Source of the DNA: Porphyrobacter sp. GA68 | Lineage (GTDB): Bacteria; Pseudomonadota; Alphaproteobacteria; Sphingomonadales; Sphingomonadaceae | Length of the DNA stretch: 64,000 bases | Assembly (NCBI RefSeq): GCF_022605525.1 | Contig: NZ_JAKQYJ010000001.1 | Location: 496,001-560,000, forward strand | Direction: 5' to 3' | Made by a program: the position numbers and the translations under genes | Shown: positions 11,311 to 20,700 of the stretch, piece after piece | Layout of the letters: every line of letters begins with the position of its first letter | How positions within the stretch are numbered: position 1 is the first letter of the stretch | Notes under the pieces: model-generated | What the model was told of the DNA's origin: nothing | What the model saw: the letters and a program-made list of their open reading frames with translations, nothing else | The model's database searches: none

Positions 11311-14073
11311 ATGAAACTGGCAGCTGTATCCTTGCACGCGCTGGCCGTGGCCGGTGCGGGTCTTGTCCTGGCACCGCAGGCCGCCTTGGCGCAGGTCGCC
11401 ACCGGCACGCAGCAGGAACAGGCGCCCACGGCGCAAACCGGCAACGACCTCCTCGACGGTGCCGATGTCACGCAGAACGACAACGTCATCATCGTCACCG
11501 CGCAGGGCCGTGCGCAGGCGCTGGCCGACGTGCCGGTTGCGGTGACGGCCATCTCCTCCGCCACCCTGCAGAATTCGGGTACCACCGACATCCGCGAACT
11601 GAACCAGGTCGCGCCGTCGCTGCTGGTGTCCTCTACCGGCAACGAAGCCAACGGGTCCGCCCGTATCCGCGGGATCGGCACGGTCGGGGACAACCCCGGC
11701 CTCGAAAGCTCGGTCGCAGTGTTCATCGACGGCGTATATCGTTCGCGGTCGGGCAGCGCGCTGTCGGAACTGGGTCCGCTCGACCGCATCGAAATCCTGC
11801 GCGGCCCGCAGGGCACGCTTGGCGGACGCAACTCCTCGGCCGGCCTGATCAGCATCTACACCGCGCCGCCGACATTTGATTTCAACGGCTACGGCGCCTT
11901 CACCTACGGCAATTATGACGCGATCCGGGTGGAGGCGGGCGTCAACGCCCCGCTCGGCGAAACCTTTGCAGCACGGGTGGACGGCGTTTATTTCAAGCGC
12001 GACGGGTTCTACACCGACGTCGTCAACAACACCGACATCAACAACCGCGACCGCATCTTCGTGCGGGGTCAACTGCTGTTCGAACCGACCGACGACATCA
12101 GCTTCCGCCTGATCGGCGACTATGCCAAGCGTGACGAAGCGTGCTGCGCGGCCACTTTCGTGCAACCCGACTTCGCACCGCTGGCGCGCGTGGCGCCGGG
12201 CCTGAACAGCTTTGTGCGGCCGGAAGGCGGGCAGCCGCTGACCAGCACGGCGAACCCGATCGTGCCCGTGCTGCTCGCGCTGGGACAGGATCCGCGCGCG
12301 CTGACCCAATCCACCTTCAACCGCAACCTGTATGTCACCCCCGGGCGCAGCTATGAAGGGGAAACCAAGGATTACGGCGTCTCGGGCGAGCTGAACTGGA
12401 GCTTTGGCGGAGCCACGCTGACGTCGATCACCGGCTACCGCGAATACGACAACTTCCAGGGCTCTGACACGGATTACACCACCGTCGACCTGCTGTATCG
12501 TGCGCCCACCAGCTTCGGCGGCGCGCGGCAGTTCAAGACCTTTACGCAGGAACTGCGCCTGTCGGGCTCGCTCTTCGATGACCGGGTCGACTGGCTGGTC
12601 GGCGGCTATTACGCGAACGAACGGCTTCAGGTCCGCGACAACCTGCGGTTTGGCACGCAGTACGGCAGGTTTGCGTCCTGCCGGATCGCGCTCGCCATCA
12701 ATCCAGCGCTGGTCAATCCGGCGGCGCCCAATTGCCTTGGCGCCAATGTCGCCGCGCTGACCGCCGCAAACGGGGGCGCCGGTGCCTTCGGCCCGGCCAC
12801 GCCGCTGATCATCGCGGGGATCAACAACCTCGCGCAGGTGAACGACCGGGGGTCGAATGGTGACATCTACAACCAGCGGTCGGAAAACTTCGCCCTCTTC
12901 ACCCACAACATCTTTGCGATCACCGACACGGTCGATCTGACGCTGGGCCTGCGCTATACCAACGAGACGAAAGATCTCGACGCGCTGATCACCAACGACA
13001 ACACCTTCTGCCCCGCCAACCGGGCGCTGCTCGGCCCCCTGCTGACCAACCCTGCTCTCGGTGCGCTTACGCAGGGGATTCTCGGCCTGACCTGCCAAGG
13101 CAATTCTACGTCAGAGTTGAACAACCGGACGCTCGACGACAGCCGCAGCGAGGACGAGTTCACCGGCACCGCCATTCTGTCATGGAAGCCGACGCCCGAC
13201 CTGCTCGCCTACGCCTCCTACTCGCGCGGGTACAAGGCCGGGGGCTTCAACCTCGACCGCTCGGCTCTCGCCAATCCGCCGTTCTTCAACCCGGCCGCGA
13301 TCAACGTCGGAGCATTGCAGTTCGATCAGGAAACGGTGAACGCATACGAAATCGGCATGAAATATGCCACGCGCGCGTTCAGCGTCAGCCTGGCCGCGTT
13401 CCGGCAGGAGTTCTCCGATTTCCAGCTGAACACCTTCAACGGCTCCGTATTTCTGGTTCAGAACATCAATGCGTGCGGCACCGACCTCGGCGGTGCCGAC
13501 CGTGACGCCAGCCCGGCGACGGGTGCCTGTTCTCCGGACGACGTGCGCGCCGGCGTGATCGCCCAGGGTGTCGAAGCCGAAGTCGCTCTCAATCCGGTGC
13601 GCGACCTGTCTGTGGCGCTGGGCTTCACCTACTCGGACACCAGCTATCGCAACGATCTGATCGGCAATTCGTCGGGCGCGCCGCTTGATCCGGCACTGCG
13701 CCTGTTGCCCGGCGACAACCTGTCGAACGCTCCGGAAATCACGGCGACCTCGTCCGTAACCTTCACGCCGGAACTCGTTCCTGGCGGTGCGCGCGGGCTG
13801 TTCTTCCTCAACGCGCGTATGACCAGCGACTACAACACCGGGTCGGATCTGCTGTTCGGCAAGGAACAGGACGGTTATGTTGTGGTGAACGGGCGGATCG
13901 GCATCACCAACATAGCCGGCCGTTTCGCGATCGAAGGCTGGGTGCAGAACCTCTTCAACGAGGACTACACGCAAGTCGCCTTCAACACCCCCTTCGTGGC
14001 ACCGCAGCAGACGTTCTCGGCCTATCTGGCCGAACCGCGCACCTACGGGATCACCGTGCGGGCGGACTTCTGA
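11311..14073 (+). CDS. TonB-dependent outer-membrane receptor
   Basis: The 920-residue protein starts with a signal peptide (MKLAAVSLHALAV...LAQ). A TonB box region NVIIVTAQ and a plug domain with ARIRGIG, VFIDGVYRSRSG and DRIEILRGPQGTL follow, and then a 22-strand-type barrel ending in TVRADF with the terminal phenylalanine usual for outer-membrane barrels. The ligand is not evident; sphingomonads have many such receptors for siderophores, sugars and hydrophobic compounds. The predicted loops carry several cysteines (ACCA, SCR, NCLG, FCPAN, LTCQ, ACGT, GACS) that may form disulfides. GGGGAGAG upstream supports the ATG at 11311. A strong terminator follows. Confidence 0.93.
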   Translation: MKLAAVSLHALAVAGAGLVLAPQAALAQVATGTQQEQAPTAQTGNDLLDGADVTQNDNVIIVTAQGRAQALADVPVAVTAISSATLQNSGTTDIRELNQVAPSLLVSSTGNEANGSARIRGIGTVGDNPGLESSVAVFIDGVYRSRSGSALSELGPLDRIEILRGPQGTLGGRNSSAGLISIYTAPPTFDFNGYGAFTYGNYDAIRVEAGVNAPLGETFAARVDGVYFKRDGFYTDVVNNTDINNRDRIFVRGQLLFEPTDDISFRLIGDYAKRDEACCAATFVQPDFAPLARVAPGLNSFVRPEGGQPLTSTANPIVPVLLALGQDPRALTQSTFNRNLYVTPGRSYEGETKDYGVSGELNWSFGGATLTSITGYREYDNFQGSDTDYTTVDLLYRAPTSFGGARQFKTFTQELRLSGSLFDDRVDWLVGGYYANERLQVRDNLRFGTQYGRFASCRIALAINPALVNPAAPNCLGANVAALTAANGGAGAFGPATPLIIAGINNLAQVNDRGSNGDIYNQRSENFALFTHNIFAITDTVDLTLGLRYTNETKDLDALITNDNTFCPANRALLGPLLTNPALGALTQGILGLTCQGNSTSELNNRTLDDSRSEDEFTGTAILSWKPTPDLLAYASYSRGYKAGGFNLDRSALANPPFFNPAAINVGALQFDQETVNAYEIGMKYATRAFSVSLAAFRQEFSDFQLNTFNGSVFLVQNINACGTDLGGADRDASPATGACSPDDVRAGVIAQGVEAEVALNPVRDLSVALGFTYSDTSYRNDLIGNSSGAPLDPALRLLPGDNLSNAPEITATSSVTFTPELVPGGARGLFFLNARMTSDYNTGSDLLFGKEQDGYVVVNGRIGITNIAGRFAIEGWVQNLFNEDYTQVAFNTPFVAPQQTFSAYLAEPRTYGITVRADF

Positions 14074-14106
14074 TCCGCGGGCAAGTCGCTTGACCAACAG
14101 ACTTGA

Positions 14107-14135
14107 AAGGCGCCCCTCGCCGGGGCGCCTTTTTT
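14107..14135 (+). terminator. intrinsic terminator after the TonB receptor
   Basis: GGCGCCCC at 14109-14116 pairs with GGGGCGCC at 14122-14129 around a five-base loop and is followed directly by six T. It lies 34 bases after the receptor stop. Confidence 0.92.
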
Positions 14136-14296
14136 ACGTATCGAAAGCATACGTCTCGCTGTCCGCGGCGCGCAAAGAACCCGGAGCCGTGTCGGGCCGC
14201 AGCGACAGCGTGTGGCAGTTCACTCAACGTTAACCTACAACGCTGTTATAGCACGGTTTTTTGGGAACTGCTTCATTCCTGGCGGGTTCTGACAAC

Positions 14297-14668
14297 ATGA
14301 TGCAGGACATTCTTCACCGCCGCGCGCATCCGCGACTGCGGCTGGGCGTCGAAGCCCGGCTGATCGGGCTCGACGGAACCCAGGACGTGATCCTGCAGGA
14401 CCTGTCCTGTACGGGGGCGAAGCTGTTGCTGGAACGGGCCGAACACATTTCGCAGGGCGTGCTGCGATGGATGGACTTCGAGGCATTCGGCGACGTTACC
14501 TGGCGCAAGGGTCGCTGGTGCGGCATCGCGTTTGACGAACTCCTGCCGGAAGATGTGCTGCACGCCACTCGCCAAGCCGCGCCCGCCTTGCTGAAGCAGC
14601 CTGCCGAACGCCTCCGGCGGCACGCAAGGACTTTCGCGCTGGGGGAAGACTCGTCGGAGGACCGCTAG
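14297..14668 (+). CDS. PilZ-domain protein, probable c-di-GMP receptor
   Basis: The 123-residue protein is essentially one PilZ domain. The c-di-GMP-binding RxxxR-type motif appears as HRRAHPRLRL near residues 7-16. The second motif appears as LQDLSCTGAKLLLE, matching D/N-x-S-x-x-G, near residue 40. A C-terminal basic segment (RLRRHAR) follows. It probably changes an interaction when c-di-GMP binds, with an unknown partner. The ATG at 14297 follows GGCGGG; ATG 14300 is an equal alternative. The gene stands alone after the receptor terminator and converges on the HAD hydrolase gene. The diguanylate cyclase and HD-GYP protein elsewhere in the window would make and respond to the same ligand. 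Confidence 0.82.
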   Translation: MMQDILHRRAHPRLRLGVEARLIGLDGTQDVILQDLSCTGAKLLLERAEHISQGVLRWMDFEAFGDVTWRKGRWCGIAFDELLPEDVLHATRQAAPALLKQPAERLRRHARTFALGEDSSEDR

Positions 14669-14718
14669 GTCTGCCGGGATTGGTCCCGTGCAGCGCCCGT
14701 GACGTTCTGCCCCAACGG

Positions 14719-15390
14719 CTACCAGCCCGCCCCTTCGAAAACGGTCTGCACTGCGTGGAGATCGGGCGCGATCAACGCGCACAGGCGCTGCATCTCCGCC
14801 GTCGGCCTCAACAGGTCCGGCACCATCACGGTCCGCATACCCGCCCCGGCAGCCGAGCGCACGCCGTTGAACGAATCTTCCAGCGCAAGGCAGTGGGCGG
14901 GATCGACCTGCAGGCGGCTCGCGGCAAGCAGATAGGGTTCGGGGTCCGGCTTGCCGCGACGGTAATCGCCGTGCGCGACGATCTGGTGGAAGCGGTCCGT
15001 CAGGCCAAAGGCGGCAAGGTTGCGGCAGGCGCTGTCCCGGGTGGATGAGGTGACGAGCGCCCGGCGAAGGTTCAGCGCGTCCAGCCGGTCCAGCAGTTCG
15101 GCGGCACCCGGCTTCAGCCGCAACTCGCCGGGCAGCAGATGGTCGAGATGGCTGTGGCACAGCGCATGAAACTCCTCAGCCGGAAAGGCCGTACCGTAAT
15201 GCTCCCGCAGCAGGGCGAAGTTGCGCTCGCGCGTGTGGCCGATCAGGCTGTTGAACAGCGCGCGGGGGACATTCACTCCCTGCTGTCGCCCTGCCGCCTG
15301 CATCGCCCGGAAGAACAGGCGTTCCGTATCGAACAGCAGCCCGTCCATGTCGAACAGTACCGCCGCGATGGGGCCGGCAGCTGGCTTCAC
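14719..15390 (-). CDS. HAD-IA family phosphatase
   Basis: The 223-residue protein has all haloacid-dehalogenase motifs: FDMDGLLFDTE at about 13-23 with the nucleophilic Asp, VTSST in the middle, KPDPEPYL with the conserved lysine, and LEDSFNGV with the acidic pair. The layout, with a helical cap after motif I, matches the phosphoglycolate phosphatase / beta-phosphoglucomutase branch. The substrate cannot be named. The start is a GTG at 15390 overlapping the YggS stop as GTGA, so the two are probably co-translated. Confidence 0.87.
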   Translation of the reverse strand: MKPAAGPIAAVLFDMDGLLFDTERLFFRAMQAAGRQQGVNVPRALFNSLIGHTRERNFALLREHYGTAFPAEEFHALCHSHLDHLLPGELRLKPGAAELLDRLDALNLRRALVTSSTRDSACRNLAAFGLTDRFHQIVAHGDYRRGKPDPEPYLLAASRLQVDPAHCLALEDSFNGVRSAAGAGMRTVMVPDLLRPTAEMQRLCALIAPDLHAVQTVFEGAGW

Positions 15391-16049
15391 CGCCGCTCGC
15401 CAAACAGCGCCGTTCCGACCCGGACGTGGGTTGCGCCCAGCATTATCGCCGTCTGGTAATCATCGCTCATCCCCATGCTGCGTCCCGGCAAGCCGTGATC
15501 CGTGGCCAGCCGGTCCAGCAAGGCGAAAAAAGGCGCTGGCTCGACGCCAACGGGCGGCAGGCACATCAACCCGGCAAGCGGGATCTGCGCGCGCTGGGCC
15601 TCGGCCAGCAGTCGGGGCAGGTCGGCCAGCGCGCAGCCGCCCTTCTGCGGTTCGCTGCCCACATCCACCTGCACGAAACAGGGAACCTGCCGCCCTGTCT
15701 TGTCGAAGGCCCGCGCCAGGCTGTTCAGCAGGCTGGGGCGGTCGAGCGAGTGGATGCAGTCGAACAGCCTGGCAGCGTCGTCCGCCTTGTTGGATTGCAG
15801 CTGCCCGACGAGGTGCAGCTGCGTGTCCGGAAACTCTTCGCGCAAGGCAGGCCATTTGGCGGCTGCCTCCTGCACCCGGTTTTCGCCGAAGTGGCGCTGT
15901 CCCTGCCGCAGCAGCGGGCGGATATCGTCGGCATCGCGGGTCTTGCTGACCGCGATCAGCGTCACCTCCCCCGGCTTGCGCCGGGCGACGCGGCAGGCGG
16001 CGGCAATCCTGTCGCGCACGAGGTCGAGCGGGCTGGCTGGTTCATTCAT
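15387..16049 (-). CDS. YggS-family pyridoxal-phosphate homeostasis protein
   Basis: The 220-residue protein has the PLP-binding lysine in LIAVSKT (Lys36), FGENRVQE, HLVGQLQSNK, and the phosphate-binding end MGMSDDY...GATHVRVGTALFG. The family folds as an alanine-racemase-like barrel, binds pyridoxal phosphate and buffers B6 vitamers and amino- and keto-acid pools rather than acting as a classical enzyme. It is complete. It is divergent from the ThiE-like gene with only 23 bases between the starts, and upstream of the HAD gene in one unit. Confidence 0.93.
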   Translation of the reverse strand: MNEPASPLDLVRDRIAAACRVARRKPGEVTLIAVSKTRDADDIRPLLRQGQRHFGENRVQEAAAKWPALREEFPDTQLHLVGQLQSNKADDAARLFDCIHSLDRPSLLNSLARAFDKTGRQVPCFVQVDVGSEPQKGGCALADLPRLLAEAQRAQIPLAGLMCLPPVGVEPAPFFALLDRLATDHGLPGRSMGMSDDYQTAIMLGATHVRVGTALFGERR

Positions 16050-16072
16050 GGCGGCGGAGCTATAGCGGCGGT

Positions 16073-16606
16073 GTGCCCGAAGACCAGACCTTGCCGTCCT
16101 TGTGGCTGCTGTCGGACCGGCGTAACGACGCGGTGCTGGAACCTACGCTAGCCACCCTGCCGCCAGGCAGCGGGTTCGTGTTCCGTCACTATCACCTCAC
16201 CCCTGCGGCGCGGCGGGACCGTTTCGACGCGCTGGCGGCGGCGGCGCGGCGGCGCGGACATCTGGTGGTTCTCTCCCGCGCCTGGGGATGGGGCGAGGAC
16301 GGCACCTATGGCCCGGCGAACTTCATTGCCGCGCAGCCTGGCCTGCGTCTCGCCACAGCGCACGATGCAGCGGAAATCGCCGCCGCCAAGGCCGCCTCGG
16401 CGGATGGGGTGTTCGTCTCGCCCGTGTTTCCGACCCGCTCCCACCCGGGAGCAGCCTCGCTCGGCCCAGCGCGATTCCAGCGTCTGGCCGCATTGGCACG
16501 GATGCCCGTGATCGCGCTGGGCGGCATGACGCATGACCGGGCCCGAATGCTGGGGATCGCCCGCTGGGGCGCGATCGACGGACTTGCGGCGCCAGCAATT
16601 CCTTGA
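16073..16606 (+). CDS. ThiE/TenI-like thiamine phosphate synthase family protein
   Basis: The 177-residue protein resembles a shortened thiamine-phosphate synthase barrel. It has an N-terminal LWLLSDRRN strand, a central GVFVSPVFPTRSHPGA (the phosphate and metal-binding loop of the family) and IALGGMTHDRA near the C-terminus. It is shorter than typical ThiE (about 210 residues), which makes a TenI-like or divergent function possible. The start is GTG at 16073. It lies between YggS and FtsK, with no other thiamine gene nearby, so a direct role in thiamine synthesis is uncertain. Confidence 0.7.
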   Translation: MPEDQTLPSLWLLSDRRNDAVLEPTLATLPPGSGFVFRHYHLTPAARRDRFDALAAAARRRGHLVVLSRAWGWGEDGTYGPANFIAAQPGLRLATAHDAAEIAAAKAASADGVFVSPVFPTRSHPGAASLGPARFQRLAALARMPVIALGGMTHDRARMLGIARWGAIDGLAAPAIP

Positions 16607-16660
16607 CCCCGCCCGCCGCTGCGGCGCATTATGCGCGGTGGACAGAGGGAACGGGTGAAC

Positions 16661-19006
16661 ATGGCGACAAGGGCGATCACCAGGCAGGCACCGGACTGGC
16701 GTGCGGCATTTCGCCGCTCCGCCGCCCGGGCGCTGGAAATTGCCGGAGCGGCGGCGCTGCTGCTGCTGCTGGCGTTCCTCGCCATTGCGCTGCTGACCTA
16801 CACCCAGACCGATCCCAGCCCCTCCACCGCCGCCAGCGGCGCAGATGTGCGCAACTGGATGGGCACCACCGGTGCGTGGGCGGCGGAACGGCTGTATCTG
16901 GCTTTCGGCGTGACGGCATTTCTGCTGCTGCCGATGGTGTATGGCGCGGCCGTCCGCCTGTGGCAGCCGGAACGCCTGACACACGAGGCAGAGGCGACGC
17001 ACCGGCGCGGCTGGCGCCCGTTGGCGCTCCTGCTGCTGGCGATGGTGCTGACGGGCACGGTTCTCCACCTGATGCTGGAAGGGGCCGGCGCCGCACTGCC
17101 CGCCGGGGTCGGCGGCCTCGCCGGCGTGCTTGGCGCACGTCTGCTCAGCGGGGTGGCCGCACTGGCGGGGGCGAGCCTGGCCGGCTGGATCACTCTTGCC
17201 CTCGCTCTGGCGGCACTGATCGCGGCGACGGCGCTGCTGGTCCATGTCTTTGCGATCGACTGGCGGCGGTACATGACCCTGCCGCGGCTGCGCGCTGCGC
17301 GGGACCGCGCGCCGGAACAGGCGGGCGCGCCACCGTCCGCGCTGGCCCGCCCGGCGACCATCGACTCCGCGCCGGCCCCGGCAGTCATGCTGGATGCGGC
17401 ACCGGAACAGCCGCGCCGGGCGCCCGAGATCACCGACCCCAGTGCTGCCCCCCGCAAGGCGCCGGCCAGGGCGGAACAGCGCGACATGTTCGCGCAATAC
17501 GCCCTCCCCCCGCTCGACCTGCTGGCCGACGCGGGAGAAGTGCAGGTCCAGCCGCTCGACAAGGTCGCGCTGGAACGCAATGCGCGGCTGCTGGAAACCG
17601 TGCTCGACGACTTCAACGTCAAGGGCGAGATCGTGAAGGTCAACACCGGCCCGGTGGTGACGATGTACGAACTGGAACCGGCGCCCGGCATCAAGGCCAG
17701 CCGCGTCGTCGGACTGGCCGAGGACATCGCCCGCAACATGAGCGCGGTGTCGGCCCGCGTGTCCACCATCCCCGGCAAGACGGTGATGGGCATCGAACTG
17801 CCCAATCACCACCGGCAGACGATCAGTTACAAGGAACTGGTCGCATCCGCCGACTTTGCCGAGGCGCGCGGCGGTTTGCCGATCATCCTTGGCAAGGACA
17901 TCGCGGGCGAGCCGATCATCGCGGACCTTGCCGCGATGCCGCACCTGCTGGTCGCGGGTACCACCGGGTCGGGCAAGTCGGTCGGGCTGAACGCCATCCT
18001 CCTGTCGCTCCTCTACCGGTTCACGCCAGCGGAATGCCGCCTGATACTGATCGACCCCAAGGTGCTGGAGCTGAAGATCTACGACGATATCCCGCACCTC
18101 CTGTCCCCGGTCGTGACCGAACCGCACAAGTCGGTGCGCGCGCTGAAATGGGCGGTGGAGGAGATGGAGCGGCGTTACCGGCAGATGTCGTCGGTGAATT
18201 CGCGCAACATCGGCGGCTTCAACGAGAAAGTCCGCGCGGCGCAGGCCCGCGGCAAGCCGCTGGGCCGGCGGGTGCAGACCGGCTTCGACCCGGAAACGGG
18301 CGAGGAGATGTACGAGGAGGAGCAGCTCGATTACCAGCCGCTGCCGCTCATCGTGCTGATCGTCGATGAACTGGCCGACCTGATGGTGACGGTGGGCAAG
18401 GAGATCGAGGTGCTGATCCAGCGCCTGTCGCAGAAAAGCCGGGCGGCGGGCATCCACCTCATCATGGCGACGCAGCGTCCGTCCGTCGATGTCATCACCG
18501 GCGTCATCAAGGCCAACCTGCCGACCCGCATCAGCTTCAAGGTGACGAGCCGGATCGACAGCCGCACCATCCTGGGCGAGCAGGGGGCCGAGCAGCTGCT
18601 GGGCCGGGGCGACATGCTCTACAAGCCCAACACGGGCGCGATGGTCCGCGTGCACGGCCCGTTCGTCTCTGACGAGGAGGTGGAACGCGTAGCCGATTAC
18701 TGGCGCGCACAGGGCAAGCCGGCCTATGTCGATGCCGTCACGGAGGAACCAGCCGACGGCGGCTTCAATTTCGAGGACGAGTTTACCGCTTCCGACGATC
18801 CGGAAGAACGCAAGTACCGGCAGGCCTGCCAGATCGTGTGGGAAAACCAGAAGGCGTCGGGATCCTGGCTCCAGAGACAGATGGGCGTCGGCTACAACAC
18901 GGCCGCCAAATGGATCGAGCGGATGGAAGGCGAAGGACTGGTCGGGGCGGCGGACCATGTCGGCCGGCGCGAGATTTTCCGCGACCGCGACGGCAATCCG
19001 CTGTAG
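16661..19006 (+). CDS. ftsK: FtsK/SpoIIIE DNA translocase
   Basis: This 781-residue septal DNA pump clears and aligns chromosome ends during division. Four or so N-terminal membrane helices cover about residues 20-205, followed by an A/P-rich linker much shorter than in E. coli. The motor has Walker A AGTTGSGKS near 432-441 and Walker B LIVLIVDELADLM near 560, with MATQRPSVDVITG and PTRISF following. The C-terminal winged-helix gamma domain (QRQMGVGYNTAAKWIERME) reads KOPS sites. The ATG at 16661 follows AGAGGGA; an upstream frame adds 10 residues. Confidence 0.94.
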   Translation: MATRAITRQAPDWRAAFRRSAARALEIAGAAALLLLLAFLAIALLTYTQTDPSPSTAASGADVRNWMGTTGAWAAERLYLAFGVTAFLLLPMVYGAAVRLWQPERLTHEAEATHRRGWRPLALLLLAMVLTGTVLHLMLEGAGAALPAGVGGLAGVLGARLLSGVAALAGASLAGWITLALALAALIAATALLVHVFAIDWRRYMTLPRLRAARDRAPEQAGAPPSALARPATIDSAPAPAVMLDAAPEQPRRAPEITDPSAAPRKAPARAEQRDMFAQYALPPLDLLADAGEVQVQPLDKVALERNARLLETVLDDFNVKGEIVKVNTGPVVTMYELEPAPGIKASRVVGLAEDIARNMSAVSARVSTIPGKTVMGIELPNHHRQTISYKELVASADFAEARGGLPIILGKDIAGEPIIADLAAMPHLLVAGTTGSGKSVGLNAILLSLLYRFTPAECRLILIDPKVLELKIYDDIPHLLSPVVTEPHKSVRALKWAVEEMERRYRQMSSVNSRNIGGFNEKVRAAQARGKPLGRRVQTGFDPETGEEMYEEEQLDYQPLPLIVLIVDELADLMVTVGKEIEVLIQRLSQKSRAAGIHLIMATQRPSVDVITGVIKANLPTRISFKVTSRIDSRTILGEQGAEQLLGRGDMLYKPNTGAMVRVHGPFVSDEEVERVADYWRAQGKPAYVDAVTEEPADGGFNFEDEFTASDDPEERKYRQACQIVWENQKASGSWLQRQMGVGYNTAAKWIERMEGEGLVGAADHVGRREIFRDRDGNPL

Positions 19007-19119
19007 GCCGCAGCCGGAACCCCGCGCCTGATGACGCCTTGCGCTTATCGCAATGTTCGTTCACCTGCGCGGCGCCCGGGGGACGGGCCACGCCGTGCAG
19101 TGCATACCACGCAGGACAC

Positions 19120-20688
19120 ATGAACGCGCCGTCAACCTCTACCTTCCCAAACAGGAACAGCACCCAGCCGCCCCGCCGCTGGGTGCACAGCCCGATCGGC
19201 CGCCTTGTCGCTTCCACGCGGCGTTACTGGCGCGACCATGCGCTGAAGGGCGTCGATTACGAAGCGGTCGTTCGCAAGGTGCAGGACGAAAGCGGGCTGA
19301 CCTGGCGCTACATCTTCATGACCTGCATGTCGGCCGGCATCGCGGTGCTGGGCCTGCTGCTGTCATCGCCGGCGGTGGTGATCGGTGCCATGCTGCTCTC
19401 GCCGTTGATGGGGCCGATTCTTGGTGCCGGCTTCGCGCTTGCGATCGGTGATTTTCCATGGCTACGCGCGTCCGCTTGGGCGCTGCTCGTCGGCTCTCTG
19501 GTCGCGGTCGCCTTCACCGGTGCCATTGTCCTCTTCTCGCCGCTGCAGACGGTGACGGGCGAGATCGCCGCGCGGACGCGGCCCAACCTGTTCGATCTGC
19601 TGGTCGCGCTGTTCTCCGCGCTGGCGGGCGCCTACGCCATGATTCGCGGGCGGGAAGGAACAATCGTGGGCGTCGCCATCGCCACCGCCCTGATGCCGCC
19701 GCTCGCGGTGGTCGGCTTCGGCCTTGCCACGTTCAACTGGCCGGTGTTCAGCGGCTCGCTCCTGCTGTTCGTGACCAACCTCGTGACCATCGCGCTGATG
19801 GCGGCGCTGATGGCGCGCCTGTACGGTTTCAGCAGAAGCCTTTCGCCCCGCCAGACCATGCTGCAGACGCTGGGCATCATTCTGGCGCTCGCCCTGCTGG
19901 CGGTCCCGCTGGGCCTGGCCCTGCGGCAGATCGCGCTGGAAGCCAACGCCCAGCGGCTGGTCGCTGCCGCCGTGGATGAGGCGTTTGACGACCGGGCGCG
20001 GGTCGACGCGCAGCGCATCGACTGGGACACCGACCCGATAACCGTGACGGCGACGGTGTTCACCCCCGAGTTCATCCCGGATGTCGATGCACAGGTGGCC
20101 GCGCAGCTGAGTCGTGTGCTTGGACAGCCGGTCGAGGTGCGCATCGAACAGCTGCAGGTCGGGGCGGGGCCGGGTGCGGCCGCGCAGGCGGCGCTCAACC
20201 GCGCGCGGGTGGCCGAGCAGGCCGCCACCAGCGCGCGGCAGGTCGAGGCGTTGACCGACCGCCTCGCGCTGATTGCGGGAACCGACCGCGATGCGGTGAC
20301 CGTCGACCGGGAAAACCGCCGCGCCTTCGTCACTGCGCGGGCGCTGGACGGCCTGACCTTGGCCGGTTGGCGGGAACTGGAGCAGCGGGCAAGTGCGGAC
20401 TTGCCCGGCTGGCAGATCGTGCTGCGCCCGCCGCTGGCCGCCCTGCCGCTGGTGGAGGTGGAGAACGGCGAGCTGACCGAACGCGGGGACGGACAGGTGG
20501 ATCTCATCGCCTGGGCTGCGCAGCGCAGCGGACTGCCGGTCGCGCTAAGGGGCGGCGGTCAGGCACTTGCCGAAGCGGCCGGCCGGCTGCGGGAACGCGG
20601 GGTTGCCGTGGTGGAACAGGCAGGCGGGCCGGCGCAGTCGATTACCGCGACCTGGACTGTGGAGCAGGGAACGCCGGCCGCGCCTTGA
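19120..20688 (+). CDS. DUF389 membrane protein
   Basis: The 522-residue protein has the DUF389 core over about residues 60-260. TWRYIFMTCMSAGIAVLGLL opens it, followed by SSPAVVIGAMLLSPLMGPI, IRGREGTIVGVAIATALMPPLAVVG and further helices. The C-terminal half (about 270-522) is a soluble region with mixed alpha/beta character and many Ala/Arg residues, probably periplasmic. The molecular function of DUF389 proteins is not established. It follows ftsK by 113 bases on the same strand and ends 12 bases before the convergent isocitrate dehydrogenase stop. The ATG at 19120 was chosen because upstream frame translates outside the conserved region. Confidence 0.82.
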   Translation: MNAPSTSTFPNRNSTQPPRRWVHSPIGRLVASTRRYWRDHALKGVDYEAVVRKVQDESGLTWRYIFMTCMSAGIAVLGLLLSSPAVVIGAMLLSPLMGPILGAGFALAIGDFPWLRASAWALLVGSLVAVAFTGAIVLFSPLQTVTGEIAARTRPNLFDLLVALFSALAGAYAMIRGREGTIVGVAIATALMPPLAVVGFGLATFNWPVFSGSLLLFVTNLVTIALMAALMARLYGFSRSLSPRQTMLQTLGIILALALLAVPLGLALRQIALEANAQRLVAAAVDEAFDDRARVDAQRIDWDTDPITVTATVFTPEFIPDVDAQVAAQLSRVLGQPVEVRIEQLQVGAGPGAAAQAALNRARVAEQAATSARQVEALTDRLALIAGTDRDAVTVDRENRRAFVTARALDGLTLAGWRELEQRASADLPGWQIVLRPPLAALPLVEVENGELTERGDGQVDLIAWAAQRSGLPVALRGGGQALAEAAGRLRERGVAVVEQAGGPAQSITATWTVEQGTPAAP

Positions 20689-20700
20689 CCCGGTCGGACC

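Noticed and set aside
16148-18958. A 936-codon frame antisense to ftsK and the ThiE-like gene.
   Set aside because: It shadows a complete FtsK with all motor motifs and has the composition of an antisense frame (H, R, D rich, no hydrophobic core).
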